A DNA stretch of 64,000 nt, taken from NCBI GenBank assembly GCA_947493195.1, contig CANLQG010000001.1:620001-684000 (forward strand). The letters run 5' to 3'. This DNA is from an uncultured Sphingomonadaceae bacterium (GTDB lineage: Bacteria > Pseudomonadota > Alphaproteobacteria > Sphingomonadales > Sphingomonadaceae). The notes beneath the pieces are model-generated. The model was not told where the DNA came from and searched no databases. It worked only from the letters and a program-made list of their open reading frames with translations. The position numbers and the translations under genes were made by a program. The number at the start of each line of letters is the position of its first letter. The first letter of the stretch is position 1. Of the stretch, positions 32,207-41,377 are shown one piece after another.

Positions 32207-33910
32207 TCAGGCGTCGGCACGCGCTTCTTCGACGCGCTGCGCGCGGATCATGAATTCGCTGGGGCGCCGTACCGGGATCAGCAGGACGCAGCGCACGCCT
32301 TCAGGGTCGAAATCCAGTTCGACAGGATGGCGCAGTTCGTGGGCGACGATCCGTTCGATAAGGTCGGTGCCGAAACCGCGCGAACGCTCCTGCTTGACCG
32401 GCGGTCCGCCGCGCTCAAGCCACTCCACACGCACGAGGCTTTCCGACACCAGCCTCCAGTGCACGCTTACCTTGCCGCCCGGCTGGCTGAGCGCGCCATA
32501 CTTGGCGGCATTGGTGGCGAGTTCGTGCACCGCGAGGCCCAGCGACAAGGCATCGTTCGGTGCCAGTTCCACCTGAGGCCCGATCATCTCGACCGCGTGT
32601 TCGCTGTCATCTGCATAGGGAAGCAATTCGGCGTCGATCACCGCCTTGATTGGGGTGGAGCCCCAATCCGACTGCGTGAGAAGATCGTGCGTGGCCGATA
32701 ACGCGCGTATGCGGCCATCCAGGCCTGTGGCGAATTCGTCCACGTCGGTGGCACGGCGGCGGGTGAGTGCGATAATCGACAGCACGTTGGCCAACGTATT
32801 CTTTACCCTGTGATTGAGCTCTCGCGTCAGCGAATTGCGGATTGAGGCCTGTTCCTCGAACCACGCCAGCGCACTCTCGTCCTCCTGCGCCTGCTGGGTG
32901 AGCATTCGCACCAGCAACATCAGCAGACTGGCGACGAGCAGGCCAAAGATCAGCGTCGCCATCGAGAGGCCAGACAGCCCTCCGTTCCGGACCGTACTGA
33001 CGGTAAGCCGCCAGGGATTATTGGCAATTGTTACGGTCTTGGTGACATCGTTGCGATTTTCGAGATCGCCGTCGAACGTGCTGGCCAGCAAGGTATCTTC
33101 ACCGCCCTCGGCCTCGCTATCGTAAAGACGTACGCCGTAAGAACCGGCATCTTCCAGTTCCAGCGCGCTTTGCAGGAAATCCTCTGCGTTGAACGGGGAA
33201 TAGATGAAACCCTTGAGCGTACGTCCACCCGCACCCGGCTCGAACACGGGCATGTAGATCAGGAAACCCGGAGCGAGCCCTTCCCCTTCCTGCTGTAGTA
33301 CGATCGCATCGGTAGCGGCGGGGCGCGATGTCCGTTCGGCCTCTATCATGGCGGCCCGTCGGATCGGCTCGGAATACATGTCGTAGCCAAGCGCCCGGCG
33401 ATTTCGCTCGGTGTCGGGCTGCAAGTAGGTGACAGGAACGGCGAACGGCTGTTCGCCGCTGAGCCGGGGATGGAGTTCCGCTCCGGTCACCACCTCCTCG
33501 GCCAGCCTTCTCTCGAACTCCTCGACCTGCGAAGGCCGCACCACCATCGCCCAGCCAATACCTTCGGCGCCGCGATAGTCGGCATCCAGGCGTAGCTCGG
33601 AAACGAAGCGGCGAAAGTCGTCGGCCGGCACTTCGTCCATCGTGGATAGCAGCGCCGCCCCGGCCCGCAGGTATGCGCTGCTGGCGTTGGCCCGGCGTTC
33701 CAGCGCCGATGCGATGGCTGTCGCGCGGGCGTTGAGCTGGGCCTGCTGTCGCTCGTGCTCGCCCCGCTCGATGGCAAAAATGGAAAGGATCGTGATAGCC
33801 GCGATCAGCAGGAAAATGCCCAGGGGCATGCCGCGCGGATAGCGCATCAGCCACCGCTTCGTCCTGCTACGCCTGCTAACCTGCTGCTGCAAAATATTCC
33901 CTCGACCCAA
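32207..33910 (-). CDS. CHASE-domain HWE/HisKA_2 histidine kinase, probable GSR input kinase
   Basis: The 567-residue sensor kinase has a membrane helix (about 28-46), a periplasmic CHASE domain (about 75-285, with AEGIGWAMVVRP and GFLIYMPVF), a second helix (about 316-338) and a C-terminal kinase of the HisKA_2/HWE class. The phospho-His lies in ELNHRVKNTLANVLSII near residue 373, followed by the N-box HELATNAAKYGAL. Such kinases phosphorylate PhyR in sphingomonads. It is divergent from nepR-ecfG, the common arrangement. The start is uncertain: TTG 33910 is the longest, ATG 33847 (residue 22) still precedes the first membrane helix. Confidence 0.85.
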   Translation of the reverse strand: MGRGNILQQQVSRRSRTKRWLMRYPRGMPLGIFLLIAAITILSIFAIERGEHERQQAQLNARATAIASALERRANASSAYLRAGAALLSTMDEVPADDFRRFVSELRLDADYRGAEGIGWAMVVRPSQVEEFERRLAEEVVTGAELHPRLSGEQPFAVPVTYLQPDTERNRRALGYDMYSEPIRRAAMIEAERTSRPAATDAIVLQQEGEGLAPGFLIYMPVFEPGAGGRTLKGFIYSPFNAEDFLQSALELEDAGSYGVRLYDSEAEGGEDTLLASTFDGDLENRNDVTKTVTIANNPWRLTVSTVRNGGLSGLSMATLIFGLLVASLLMLLVRMLTQQAQEDESALAWFEEQASIRNSLTRELNHRVKNTLANVLSIIALTRRRATDVDEFATGLDGRIRALSATHDLLTQSDWGSTPIKAVIDAELLPYADDSEHAVEMIGPQVELAPNDALSLGLAVHELATNAAKYGALSQPGGKVSVHWRLVSESLVRVEWLERGGPPVKQERSRGFGTDLIERIVAHELRHPVELDFDPEGVRCVLLIPVRRPSEFMIRAQRVEEARADA

Positions 33911-33994
33911 AGGGGCTAACTCGACCCCGCAGATTGACCGTGCCGCCCGGATCGCAGAATTGCAAACAGCCGGAAAAGCGGATTAACTCTTTGG

Positions 33995-34019
33995 GGAACC
34001 GGATGCGCCCGGTTTCGTT
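33995..34019 (+). promoter_or_regulatory. EcfG-type promoter of nepR-ecfG
   Basis: GGAAC (33995-33999) and CGTT (34016-34019) are 16 bases apart, an exact EcfG consensus, giving autoregulation of the sigma factor operon. About 75 bases of leader precede the nepR start. Confidence 0.85.
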
Positions 34020-34021
34020 CC
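33997..34021 (-). promoter_or_regulatory. Overlapping opposite-strand EcfG-like promoter towards the kinase
   Basis: On the minus strand GGAAC (34021-34017) is followed after 16 bases by GGTT (34000-33997), one base off CGTT. It is almost superimposed on the plus-strand promoter, so one dyad-like site could serve both directions. Confidence 0.5.
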
Positions 34022-34095
34022 GCAAACACACTCAAGGCAAACACGCATTGGTGAACACACGATCGGAACCGTTCACCAACAGAGCGGAAAAATGC

Positions 34096-34302
34096 ATGAC
34101 GACGGGAAATTTTACACTCATGTCATCGTCAACAGACGGAGAGAAGGCTGCCAAGGGCCTGAAGGACGACGCAGCTGGCAAAGCGCGTGATCCGGAATGG
34201 GCAAACAGCCTGAAAAAACTTTACAAGTCAGTGGTGGACGAGCCACTGCCCGATTCCTTCAAGAGCCTGCTTTCGAAGCTGGATGAAGACGGGCGCAAAT
34301 GA
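34096..34302 (+). CDS. nepR: NepR anti-sigma factor
   Basis: The 68-residue protein has the NepR core of two short helices: WANSLKKLYKSVVDEPLPDSFKSLLSKLDE (cited in part), where LKxxYxxVVxEPLPDSFxxLLxxLD is the conserved pattern that binds EcfG or the PhyR sigma-like domain. An N-terminal Asp/Lys-rich tail precedes it. The start at 34096 is chosen on weak evidence (GCGGAA upstream); 34120 is the alternative. The stop overlaps the ecfG start in ATGA, so the anti-sigma and sigma factors are made together. Confidence 0.93.
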   Translation: MTTGNFTLMSSSTDGEKAAKGLKDDAAGKARDPEWANSLKKLYKSVVDEPLPDSFKSLLSKLDEDGRK

Positions 34303-34931
34303 GCAACGCCAAGCCAAAGCGCGAGCTGCCCGAACGCAGCGCGGACGACAAGCGCGCCTTTAAACGGGAGCTGACGGAGGTCGTTCCGCACCTGCGCGCC
34401 TTCGCCCGGGGCCTGTGCGGTCGCCCCGACATGGCGGATGACCTTGTGCAGGAAGCCCTGTTGAAAGCCTGGGCCGCCCAGGAACGTTTCGAACCCGGCA
34501 CGTCCATGCGGGCATGGACCTTCGTGATCCTGCGCAACGCCTACCTCACCGACATGCGCCGCAACCGTTTCCGCGGTGAATATGACGAGACGGTTGCCGA
34601 ACGCATCCTGACGGCCCCTGCCGGACAGGAAGAGCCGCTTCACCTGTCTGACCTGCACCGTGCGCTGCTGACCCTTCCGCCCGAACGGCGCGAGGCATTG
34701 CTGCTGGTGGGTGCCGGCGGCTTCTCTTACGAGGAAGCGGCCAATATCTGCGGGTGTGCGGTCGGTACGATCAAGAGCCGCGTGGGCCGTGCCCGCGCCG
34801 CGCTTTCCAGCATGATGGAAGACGGCGACATTCCGGACCGTTCGCTGACCGATCCTGCCGCGCACCGCGCCATCCTGGAGGAACTGGACGAAGTTGCCGC
34901 GGGCCGCGGTGAAGCGGCTGCTTCCAAGTAG
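34299..34931 (+). CDS. ecfG: EcfG-family RNA polymerase sigma factor (general stress response)
   Basis: The 210-residue ECF sigma factor has region 2 (about residues 20-90) with MADDLVQEALLKAW and FVILRNAYLTDMRRNRF, and region 4 (about 118-175) with LLTLPPERREALLLV and YEEAANICGCAVGTIKSRVGRAR. It is the ECF15/EcfG type, which reads GGAAC-N16/17-CGTT promoters, several of which occur in this window. It is released when phospho-PhyR takes up NepR. Translationally coupled to nepR. Confidence 0.93.
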   Translation: MSNAKPKRELPERSADDKRAFKRELTEVVPHLRAFARGLCGRPDMADDLVQEALLKAWAAQERFEPGTSMRAWTFVILRNAYLTDMRRNRFRGEYDETVAERILTAPAGQEEPLHLSDLHRALLTLPPERREALLLVGAGGFSYEEAANICGCAVGTIKSRVGRARAALSSMMEDGDIPDRSLTDPAAHRAILEELDEVAAGRGEAAASK

Positions 34932-35003
34932 TCACCGCTTGATCGCGCCACCGCAAAGCGACATGCTGCGGCCAGACAGGCAGGGAAAGACAGAAACACG
35001 CCG

Positions 35004-36164
35004 ATGAGCCCCGAGGGTGACAGTCCAGGCAACGCGGCAGATCGCAAACCCGGTCGTCGCAGGGCGATGACCTTTGCGGCGCAGGAACTGCGGCTGATTT
35101 CGGCCCTCGTGGTTCTGCTGGCGATAGGCTTGTTCCTGGCCCTCCCGTTCGTGCTCTCCATCGGCTCGGTGGTTTTCCTGCCGCTGGTGGCGGCCCTGAT
35201 CCTGACCATCATCCTCTCGCCGCTGGCGGACAAGCTGGCGATGTGGCTGCCCAACTTCCTCGCCTCTATCCTGGCATTGCTGGTATTCTTTTCCGTGCTG
35301 GCGCTGGCCTTTACGGCGGTGTTTGCCCCGGCCATCACGCTCTATGACCAGGTTCCGCGCATGACCCGGCAGGTGGGCCAGCATTTCAGCGATCTGCAGA
35401 CGACCTTTGCCTGGGTCGGCGAACTGAACGAACAGCTTACCTCTCTCACCGGAGCGGCGGAGGGGCAGCAGGTGGTTCTTGCCAGCCCCAGCATGCTGGA
35501 ACAGCTCGCGTTCGCCACTCCCACCGTGCTGCTCGAAACCCTGCTCACCTTCATGCTTGCCTTCTTCATGATCGAGGCGCGCATCCGCCTGCGCCGCCGC
35601 CTGCTGCTGGAACGCCAGCAGGTGGGCGCCAGCCTGAAGGCCGCGCGCGCCATTCGCGAGGTGCAGGACAGGGTGGCCGCCTATATCTTCACTGTCGGCC
35701 TCATCAATACCTGCGTGGGCGTGGTGGTGGCGCTGGGTGCCTGGGTAATGGGGCTGGACGCGCCGATCATGTGGGGCGGGCTTGCGGCGCTGCTCAACTT
35801 CATTCCCTATGTCGGCCCGTTGCTGATGGTGGTCCTGTTGGGACTGTTCGGCATCGGATCTGCGGAATCCGTGTTCGTCGGCCTGATCCCTGCGGCAGCC
35901 TATCTTGGCCTGCATACTGTCGAGGCCAACGTGATTACCCCCGCCGTGCTGGGCGCGCGCTTTACGATGAACCCGGTGCTGATCCTGCTGGCGCTATCCT
36001 ATTTCGGCTGGATCTGGGGCGTGGCAGGCGCGCTGCTTTCGGTACCGATCCTGCTGACGCTGACCGCGCTGGTCGATCACCTGGGCAGGCCCAATTTCAT
36101 CGGCTTCATATTTGGAGAGCCGCTGTTCCAGACCAATGTTCTCGAACTGGGGGAACAGGACTAG
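35004..36164 (+). CDS. AI-2E family transporter (PerM/YdiK-like)
   Basis: The 386-residue inner-membrane protein has about eight hydrophobic segments and the family's C-terminal block PIMWGGLAALLNFIPYVGPLL and EANVITPAVLGARFTMNPVLILLAL, with the conserved P-Y-x-G-P region. Members export small molecules or ions; the autoinducer-2 label comes from one E. coli member and does not prove substrate. It starts 72 bases after ecfG on the same strand and may be in its stress operon. It converges on sodB through a shared terminator. Confidence 0.85.
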   Translation: MSPEGDSPGNAADRKPGRRRAMTFAAQELRLISALVVLLAIGLFLALPFVLSIGSVVFLPLVAALILTIILSPLADKLAMWLPNFLASILALLVFFSVLALAFTAVFAPAITLYDQVPRMTRQVGQHFSDLQTTFAWVGELNEQLTSLTGAAEGQQVVLASPSMLEQLAFATPTVLLETLLTFMLAFFMIEARIRLRRRLLLERQQVGASLKAARAIREVQDRVAAYIFTVGLINTCVGVVVALGAWVMGLDAPIMWGGLAALLNFIPYVGPLLMVVLLGLFGIGSAESVFVGLIPAAAYLGLHTVEANVITPAVLGARFTMNPVLILLALSYFGWIWGVAGALLSVPILLTLTALVDHLGRPNFIGFIFGEPLFQTNVLELGEQD

Positions 36165-36181
36165 TAACATCATGCAGGCAT

Positions 36182-36225
36182 AAGAAAGGAGCCGCCTCCA
36201 TATCGGAAGCGGCCCCTTCTTTCTT
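36182..36225. terminator. Bidirectional terminator between the AI-2E family gene and sodB
   Basis: An inverted repeat joins AAGAAAGG and GCCGC on the left arm to GCGGC and CCTTCTTTCTT on the right. T-rich and A-rich flanks on each side let it act in both directions. It lies 18 bases after one stop and 21 bases after the other. Confidence 0.7.
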
Positions 36226-36245
36226 GCGTGACGCGGTGCCTGGTA

Positions 36246-36857
36246 TCAGGCGGGGTAGGTCCAGGTGCTGCCACGCGCCAGGTTGTCGGCGGCGAAGTCC
36301 CAGTTGAGGTGACCATCGACCACTGCCGAGAGATAGCTCGGACGGGCGTTCTGGTGGTCGAGGTAGTAGGCGTGCTCCCACAGGTCGATCACCAGCAGCG
36401 GGTTGTAGTCCTGGTCGGCCAGCGTGTCGGCATCGTGCGTGTCGACCACTTCCAGCTTGCCACCCTTTTCGGCCAGCCAGACCCATCCGCTGGCAAAATG
36501 GCCTGCGCCCTTGGACTTGAGTTCATCCGTCAGCTTGTCGAGCGAGCCAAAAGCTTCGTCGATCTTCGATGCGAGGTCGCCCGAGGGGCCGCTGGTGGAA
36601 GGCGCCAGGGAGTGCCAGTAGAAACCGTGGTTCCAGGTCTGAGCAGAATTGTTGAACAGGCCGCCGTCGCTGCCGCGCGATGCCGCGATCACTTCTTCCA
36701 GCGACTTGTCCGCGTGTGCGGTACCTTCGATGGCGGAGTTGGTCTTGTCGACATAGGCCTGATGGTGTTTGCCGTGGTGATAGCTGAATGTTTCGGCGGT
36801 GATTGCCGGGGCGATGGCTTCCTTGTCAAAGGGAAGCGGCATCAGTGAAAAAGCCAT
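36246..36857 (-). CDS. sodB: Superoxide dismutase [Fe/Mn] SodB
   Basis: The 203-residue cytoplasmic enzyme has the Fe/Mn SOD ligands: His in YHHGKHHQAYV, His in NHGFYWHSL, and Asp and His in DLWEHAYYLD. GGLFNNSAQTWNH, with Gln before TWNH in the N-terminal half, indicates the iron-type subgroup, though cambialistic use cannot be excluded. AGGAG lies upstream of the ATG at 36857. The same frame stays open for another 1.6 kb beyond this start, opposite glmM, but that part is not coding. Confidence 0.95.
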   Translation of the reverse strand: MAFSLMPLPFDKEAIAPAITAETFSYHHGKHHQAYVDKTNSAIEGTAHADKSLEEVIAASRGSDGGLFNNSAQTWNHGFYWHSLAPSTSGPSGDLASKIDEAFGSLDKLTDELKSKGAGHFASGWVWLAEKGGKLEVVDTHDADTLADQDYNPLLVIDLWEHAYYLDHQNARPSYLSAVVDGHLNWDFAADNLARGSTWTYPA

Positions 36858-37031
36858 TCGATCTGTCTCCTGTTGAATCGGTTGTCGTCTAACCAATGCG
36901 CGAGATGGCGTGTTGTTGCATATCCCGCACGAGAATTCCGCGCCTATCTGGTCTCGCGCTGACCCCGTGACAAGAGGGCCGAATGGCGGCATGGCTCTGC
37001 AGCAAGGCGACACACGCAACGAAGGACGAAT

Positions 37032-38369
37032 ATGGGACGCGAGTTTTTCGGCACCGACGGCATCCGGGGCCGCGCTAACGGCAGGAAGCTGAATGCCTCC
37101 ACCGCGATGAAGGTAGGCCAGGCGGCAGGACGCCATTTCCTGCGCGGCGATCACAAGCACCGCGTGGTGATCGGCAAGGACACGCGCCTGTCGGGCTACA
37201 TGATGGAGAACGCGCTGGTGGCAGGTTTCACCAGCGTGGGGATGGACGTGATCATGACCGGGCCGCTGCCAACCCCCGCCGTCGCCCTGCTGACGCGCGA
37301 GATGCGCGCCGATATCGGCGTGATGATCTCTGCCAGCCACAACCCCTACGACGATAACGGCATCAAGCTGTTCGGCCCCGACGGCTTCAAGCTTTCGGAC
37401 GCGGACGAGGAGGCGATTGAGGCCGCGATGGCCGAGGAGCAGAAGCTGGCCGAGGGCGATCATATCGGCCGTGCGCGGCGGATCGAGGATGCGCGCGGGC
37501 GCTACATCCACGCGGTGAAACAGTCGCTGCCCGAAGACGTGCGGCTCGATGGCCTCAGGATCGTGGTCGATTGCGCCCATGGTGCCGCCTACCAGGTGGC
37601 CCCTACCGCCATCTGGGAACTGGGGGCAGAGGTGATCGCCATGGGCGTCGCCCCCAATGGCCTCAACATCAATGACGGGGTCGGCTCCACCCACCTGGAA
37701 GCCATCCAGAAGCGCGTGGTGGACGAAGGCGCGGACCTCGGTATCGCGCTGGACGGCGATGCCGACCGCCTGATCGTCATCGACGAGAAGGGCCGCGCCG
37801 TGGACGGGGACCAGATCATGGCTCTGATCGGCAGCCGCTGGGCAAAGGACGGGCGGCTGAAAGGCGGCGGCGTGGTGGCCACGGTCATGTCGAACCTCGG
37901 GCTGGAGCGGTTCCTGCAAGGCAAGGGCCTGGAACTCGTGCGTACCAAGGTGGGCGACCGCTACGTGCTTGGAGCAATGAAGTCGGGCGGGTACAACGTA
38001 GGCGGCGAGCAGTCGGGCCACATGATCCTGCTGGACCATGCCACCACCGGCGATGGCACCGTCGCCGCGCTGCAGGTGCTGGCCGCGCTGGTGCGCACCG
38101 GCAAACCCGCAAGCGAGGTGTTGCACCTGTTCGATCCCGTGCCGCAACTGCTGAAGAACGTGCGTTACGAAAGCGGCGATCCGCTGGAGAACGCACAGGT
38201 GAAGGACGCCATTGCCTCTGCCAAGGGCGAGCTTGGCGGCAGCGGGCGATTGGTGATCCGCAAGTCCGGCACGGAGCCGCTGATCCGCGTGATGGCCGAA
38301 GGCGACGATGCCGGCGAAGTCGAGCGCGTCGTGGATTCGATCTGTGACGCGGTGAAGGCCGCGGTCTGA
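37032..38369 (+). CDS. glmM: Phosphoglucosamine mutase GlmM
   Basis: The 445-residue enzyme converts glucosamine-6-phosphate to glucosamine-1-phosphate for peptidoglycan and LPS precursor UDP-GlcNAc. It has the family opening [12 protein letters not shown], the phosphoserine loop [14 protein letters not shown] with active Ser near residue 101, the Mg site [10 protein letters not shown] and the phosphate-binding [12 protein letters not shown] near the C-terminus. Full length. Four bases separate it from thiD, so they form an operon. Confidence 0.97.
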   Translation: MGREFFGTDGIRGRANGRKLNASTAMKVGQAAGRHFLRGDHKHRVVIGKDTRLSGYMMENALVAGFTSVGMDVIMTGPLPTPAVALLTREMRADIGVMISASHNPYDDNGIKLFGPDGFKLSDADEEAIEAAMAEEQKLAEGDHIGRARRIEDARGRYIHAVKQSLPEDVRLDGLRIVVDCAHGAAYQVAPTAIWELGAEVIAMGVAPNGLNINDGVGSTHLEAIQKRVVDEGADLGIALDGDADRLIVIDEKGRAVDGDQIMALIGSRWAKDGRLKGGGVVATVMSNLGLERFLQGKGLELVRTKVGDRYVLGAMKSGGYNVGGEQSGHMILLDHATTGDGTVAALQVLAALVRTGKPASEVLHLFDPVPQLLKNVRYESGDPLENAQVKDAIASAKGELGGSGRLVIRKSGTEPLIRVMAEGDDAGEVERVVDSICDAVKAAV

Positions 38370-38373
38370 TCCG

Positions 38374-39126
38374 ATGACTGGCCGCCCGCCCCGCATCCTC
38401 GTGATCGCCGGGTCCGATTCCTCGGGCGGGGCCGGGATACAGGCGGACATCAAGACCATCACCATGCTGGGCAGCTATGCCATGACCGCGATCACCGCCG
38501 TCACCGCCCAGAACACGCGCGGCGTTCGAGGGGTCGAGGCGCTCTCGCCCGATTTCGTGGCGGCGCAGATCGACGCCTGCCTCGAGGATATCGGCGCGGA
38601 CGCGGTGAAGATCGGGATGCTGGGCAGCGCCGACATCGCCGAGGTCGTGGCAGACCGGCTGGAAGACCTTGGCAAGCCCATCGTCTTCGACCCCGTGATG
38701 GTGGCCACCAGCGGCAGCGTGCTGGCGGACGGGGCGACCATCGAGGTGTTCGAATGGCTGATGGAACTTGCCACCCTCACCACCCCCAACGTTCCCGAAC
38801 TGGAGGCGCTGGGCGGCGCGGCAGGCATGGCTTCTCGCGGTATCGCATACCTCGCCAAGGGCGGTGATGCGGATGGCCCGATGGTGGAGGACCGCCTCGC
38901 GCGCCCCGGTATGGAGGACGTGGTGTGGAGCGACGCGCGCATCGTCACAAAGCACACCCACGGCACCGGCTGCACGCTGTCGAGCGCCATCGCCACGCAC
39001 CTTGGCCACGGCCTGCCGCTGGAGCAAGCCATCGGCCATGCCCGCCTGTTCGTGCGCGAGGCATTGAAGAGCGCGCCCGGCTTCGGCTTCGGCAATGGGC
39101 CGCTGGGACACCAGGCGGTGCGCTAG
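38374..39126 (+). CDS. thiD: Hydroxymethylpyrimidine/phosphomethylpyrimidine kinase ThiD
   Basis: The 250-residue ribokinase-fold enzyme phosphorylates HMP and HMP-P for thiamine synthesis. It shows GSDSSGGAGIQADIKT at the N-terminus, VFDPVMVATSG, LTTPNVPELEAL and the anion-hole region KHTHGTGCTLSSAIA with catalytic Cys/Asp-type loop. No other thiamine genes or TPP riboswitch are seen nearby; the link to glmM is by position only. Confidence 0.95.
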   Translation: MTGRPPRILVIAGSDSSGGAGIQADIKTITMLGSYAMTAITAVTAQNTRGVRGVEALSPDFVAAQIDACLEDIGADAVKIGMLGSADIAEVVADRLEDLGKPIVFDPVMVATSGSVLADGATIEVFEWLMELATLTTPNVPELEALGGAAGMASRGIAYLAKGGDADGPMVEDRLARPGMEDVVWSDARIVTKHTHGTGCTLSSAIATHLGHGLPLEQAIGHARLFVREALKSAPGFGFGNGPLGHQAVR

Positions 39127-39132
39127 CACCCT

Positions 39133-39154
39133 CCCCTCCCACGTGCGGGAGGGG
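39133..39154 (+). terminator. GC-rich hairpin downstream of thiD
   Basis: CCCCTCCC (39133-39140) pairs perfectly with GGGAGGGG (39147-39154) over a 6-base loop, seven bases past the thiD stop. No T run follows, so termination would need help. Confidence 0.45.
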
Positions 39155-39196
39155 TGATGTGGAACACACACCGCCCTGTTTTGAAGAACCGTCCGC

Positions 39197-39661
39197 TCAC
39201 CATTCCGCCTCCTCCACGCCGCTTGCACGGTGCGCGGCATCATGCCGCCGCAGCAACCGCAAAAGCGCGGAATTGTCGGCTTTCCGGCGGGTGCCGGTCA
39301 TGCGCCCCTGCCAGATTTCCGGCCTCACCAAGCCGGTTTTCACCCACCAGACCAGCGTAGGATTTGTCACCTTCCGCCAGTCGATCTTCGCTGTGCTCCG
39401 ATGCTCCATGCCGGGAGGCACGAAAATGCTGTCCCATGCATGGGCGAAACTCTCCGCCCCTTCCTGTTCGCGCAAGCGATAGGCACTCGCCCGCGACATC
39501 CCGACCGCCCGCGCCGCCGTGGTGACGGAGCCGGTCAGATACAGCTGCGCGAGGAAATGGCATTGCCGCGCGACGGTCCACCCGTCGCGGCGGGCGCGCA
39601 GGGGCACGAGATGGAAGAACGGCGGTTTACGGCGGAGGAAATGAGCGGGCGTTCTCGGCAT
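39197..39661 (-). CDS. Helix-turn-helix protein of unknown function
   Basis: The 154-residue basic protein has one clear HTH near residues 37-70: AQLYLTGSVTTAARAVGMSRASAYRLRE. The rest, with SFAHAWDSIFVPPG and NPTLVWWVKTG, matches no family I recognise, though HTH plus this tail is a pattern seen in sphingomonad genomes. It could be a transcription factor or a phage-derived small-terminase-like protein. It stands alone, convergent with thiD. Confidence 0.65.
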   Translation of the reverse strand: MPRTPAHFLRRKPPFFHLVPLRARRDGWTVARQCHFLAQLYLTGSVTTAARAVGMSRASAYRLREQEGAESFAHAWDSIFVPPGMEHRSTAKIDWRKVTNPTLVWWVKTGLVRPEIWQGRMTGTRRKADNSALLRLLRRHDAAHRASGVEEAEW

Positions 39662-39749
39662 CGGCCGAGGGTGTGGGGATAGCGGCAGTGTAGGAAAGTC
39701 AGGTTAGCTGATGTCAGGAATGGAGTGGTTACCTGCCATGGACTGGCTC

Positions 39750-40310
39750 TTAGTGCCTTTGAGGCGGGCTGCTGATACGAGCGAAGAGTCTACCGGTCGC
39801 AACGACAATTGCAGAAACCGAGAATGCACCTAGACCCCAAGCACCGAAGGAAAGGTCGAAAATCGACAAGAAGTTGAAGAGAACGTGACAAGCAGCGCAT
39901 ACGCCGAAGATAAACCATGGAAGTCGTGCGCCAACTGTCCAGCGGTATGCAAATGCAGTCGCCACGTGGAACCCGAAAGCGATTGACGCGGTGGCCGTAA
40001 GAACGAGCGCCTCTTCGAATCCGGTTGTCCCTATGAGAAATGGACCTTTAACGAAGATTAGCTCCATCACACCAAACGTAATGATCGCCGCAAAAGCTTT
40101 CTCTGAAAGTTTCAGCAGCAGCCAAAGCTTTAGCATCTCTTCCCAAATGGGCAGGACATAAACCTCGATAGTATCGCGCGAGATGCCTGTGGCTAAATGT
40201 AGTAGCTCAACTGCGACAACGACAAAGATTAGGAACGCGAAGAGCAGCCCAACTATCCGAAGCGGCGGCAACCATTGGAGGTGGAATTGAGGCTTGGGCG
40301 ATTGCACCAT
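39750..40310 (-). CDS. PrsW/CPBP-like intramembrane metalloprotease candidate
   Basis: The 186-residue protein is almost entirely membrane helices (about six). The second holds PIWEEMLKLWLLLK, which fits the EExxK motif of PrsW-type proteases. MELIFVKGP, FGFHVATAFAY and CAACHVLFNFLSI supply the further conserved Glu and two His/Asn positions expected of the family. Such enzymes cleave membrane anti-sigma factors or act in immunity/bacteriocin systems. The coding sequence is clearly less G+C-rich than its neighbours, suggesting recent acquisition. No obvious substrate gene is adjacent. Confidence 0.6.
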   Translation of the reverse strand: MVQSPKPQFHLQWLPPLRIVGLLFAFLIFVVVAVELLHLATGISRDTIEVYVLPIWEEMLKLWLLLKLSEKAFAAIITFGVMELIFVKGPFLIGTTGFEEALVLTATASIAFGFHVATAFAYRWTVGARLPWFIFGVCAACHVLFNFLSIFDLSFGAWGLGAFSVSAIVVATGRLFARISSPPQRH

Positions 40311-40375
40311 GCCGCAATAGACAGGGACGGGTTATGGCTGCAATCGGGTCGCTAGCGGATTTTCCGCTCGGGCCC

Positions 40376-41296
40376 TTAGTCGTCGCAGTCCAGTCCTCCG
40401 TGCACATCGTCCTGCAGGCAGTAGAATTCGCGGATCGCTTCCCAGCCTTCCTCGGCGGTTTCGCACCAGGTTATGAGGTCCAGGTCCTTTTTCGAGATCG
40501 TGCCTTCCTCGGCAATCGCGTTGAAGTCGATCACGCGGGTCCAGAAGTCCTTGCCGAACAATAGCACGGGAATTGGCTTCATCTTTCCTGTCTGGATCAG
40601 GGTGAGCAGTTCGAACATCTCGTCGAACGTGCCGAACCCGCCGGGGAAGACGGCCACCGCGCGCGCCCGGATCAGGAAGTGCATCTTCCTGAGGGCGAAA
40701 TAGTGGAAGTTCAGCGACAGGTAGGGCGTCACGTAGGGATTGGGCGCCTGCTCGTGCGGCAGGATGATGTTAAGGCCGATGGACTCGCCGCCGGCATCGC
40801 TGGCGCCGCGATTGGCCGCTTCCATGATCGACGGGCCGCCGCCCGAAGTGACGACGAACTGCCGCTTGCCATCCTCGACGATGGATTTCTCCGTCACCAT
40901 GCGCGCAAAGCGATAGGCCTCGGCGTAGTACTTCGCCTTCTTGGCGAGGTTGCGCACCACCAGTGCCTCTTCCTCGGGCAGGTTCTCGGCCTGCTTGAGC
41001 GCTTCTTCCGTCGCTTCGGGCGGCGGGATGCGGGCAGAGCCGTACATCACCAGCGTGGAGCCGACGCGGGCCTCGTCCAGCACCATAGTGGGCTTGAGCA
41101 ATTCGAGCTGGAAGCGCACCGGACGCAGTTCCTCGCGCAGCAGGAAATCCTGATCGCGGAAGGCCAGGCGATAGGCCGGGTGGCGGGTTTGCGGGGTTTG
41201 GTCGTCGATGGAGTCGGCAAAGCCTGCCTCCATGTCCGCGTGGTAGAACTTGTGATCCTTCAGGTCGTGGTCTTCGTTTTCGGGGCTGTCTGCCAC
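40376..41296 (-). CDS. LOG family protein (TIGR00730-type Rossmann fold)
   Basis: The 306-residue protein has the LOG core with SGGGPSIMEAANRGA and the motif PGGFGTFDEMFE (PGGxGTxxE), which binds nucleotide monophosphate. Homologues hydrolyse cytokinin riboside phosphates or AMP to base and ribose-5-phosphate. The N-terminal extension of about 90 residues before GSARIPPPEAT is longer than in classic LOG proteins. It is on the minus strand beside the PrsW-like gene. Confidence 0.88.
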   Translation of the reverse strand: MADSPENEDHDLKDHKFYHADMEAGFADSIDDQTPQTRHPAYRLAFRDQDFLLREELRPVRFQLELLKPTMVLDEARVGSTLVMYGSARIPPPEATEEALKQAENLPEEEALVVRNLAKKAKYYAEAYRFARMVTEKSIVEDGKRQFVVTSGGGPSIMEAANRGASDAGGESIGLNIILPHEQAPNPYVTPYLSLNFHYFALRKMHFLIRARAVAVFPGGFGTFDEMFELLTLIQTGKMKPIPVLLFGKDFWTRVIDFNAIAEEGTISKKDLDLITWCETAEEGWEAIREFYCLQDDVHGGLDCDD

Positions 41297-41377
41297 GCGT
41301 AGTCCTCTCGATAATAAACAGCATCGAGAGGTAGGGGCTCGGCGCGAGGATTTAAAGTCAGGATATCGGTCGCAGGT

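Noticed and set aside
36246..38465. 739-codon minus-strand frame ending in SodB
   Set aside because: Only the last 203 codons (SodB) are protein-like; the rest lies opposite glmM, which has all GlmM motifs. A good ribosome site exists at 36857.
38374..39126. TPP riboswitch for thiD
   Set aside because: Only four bases separate glmM and thiD, leaving no room for an aptamer, and no thi-box sequence is seen upstream of glmM.
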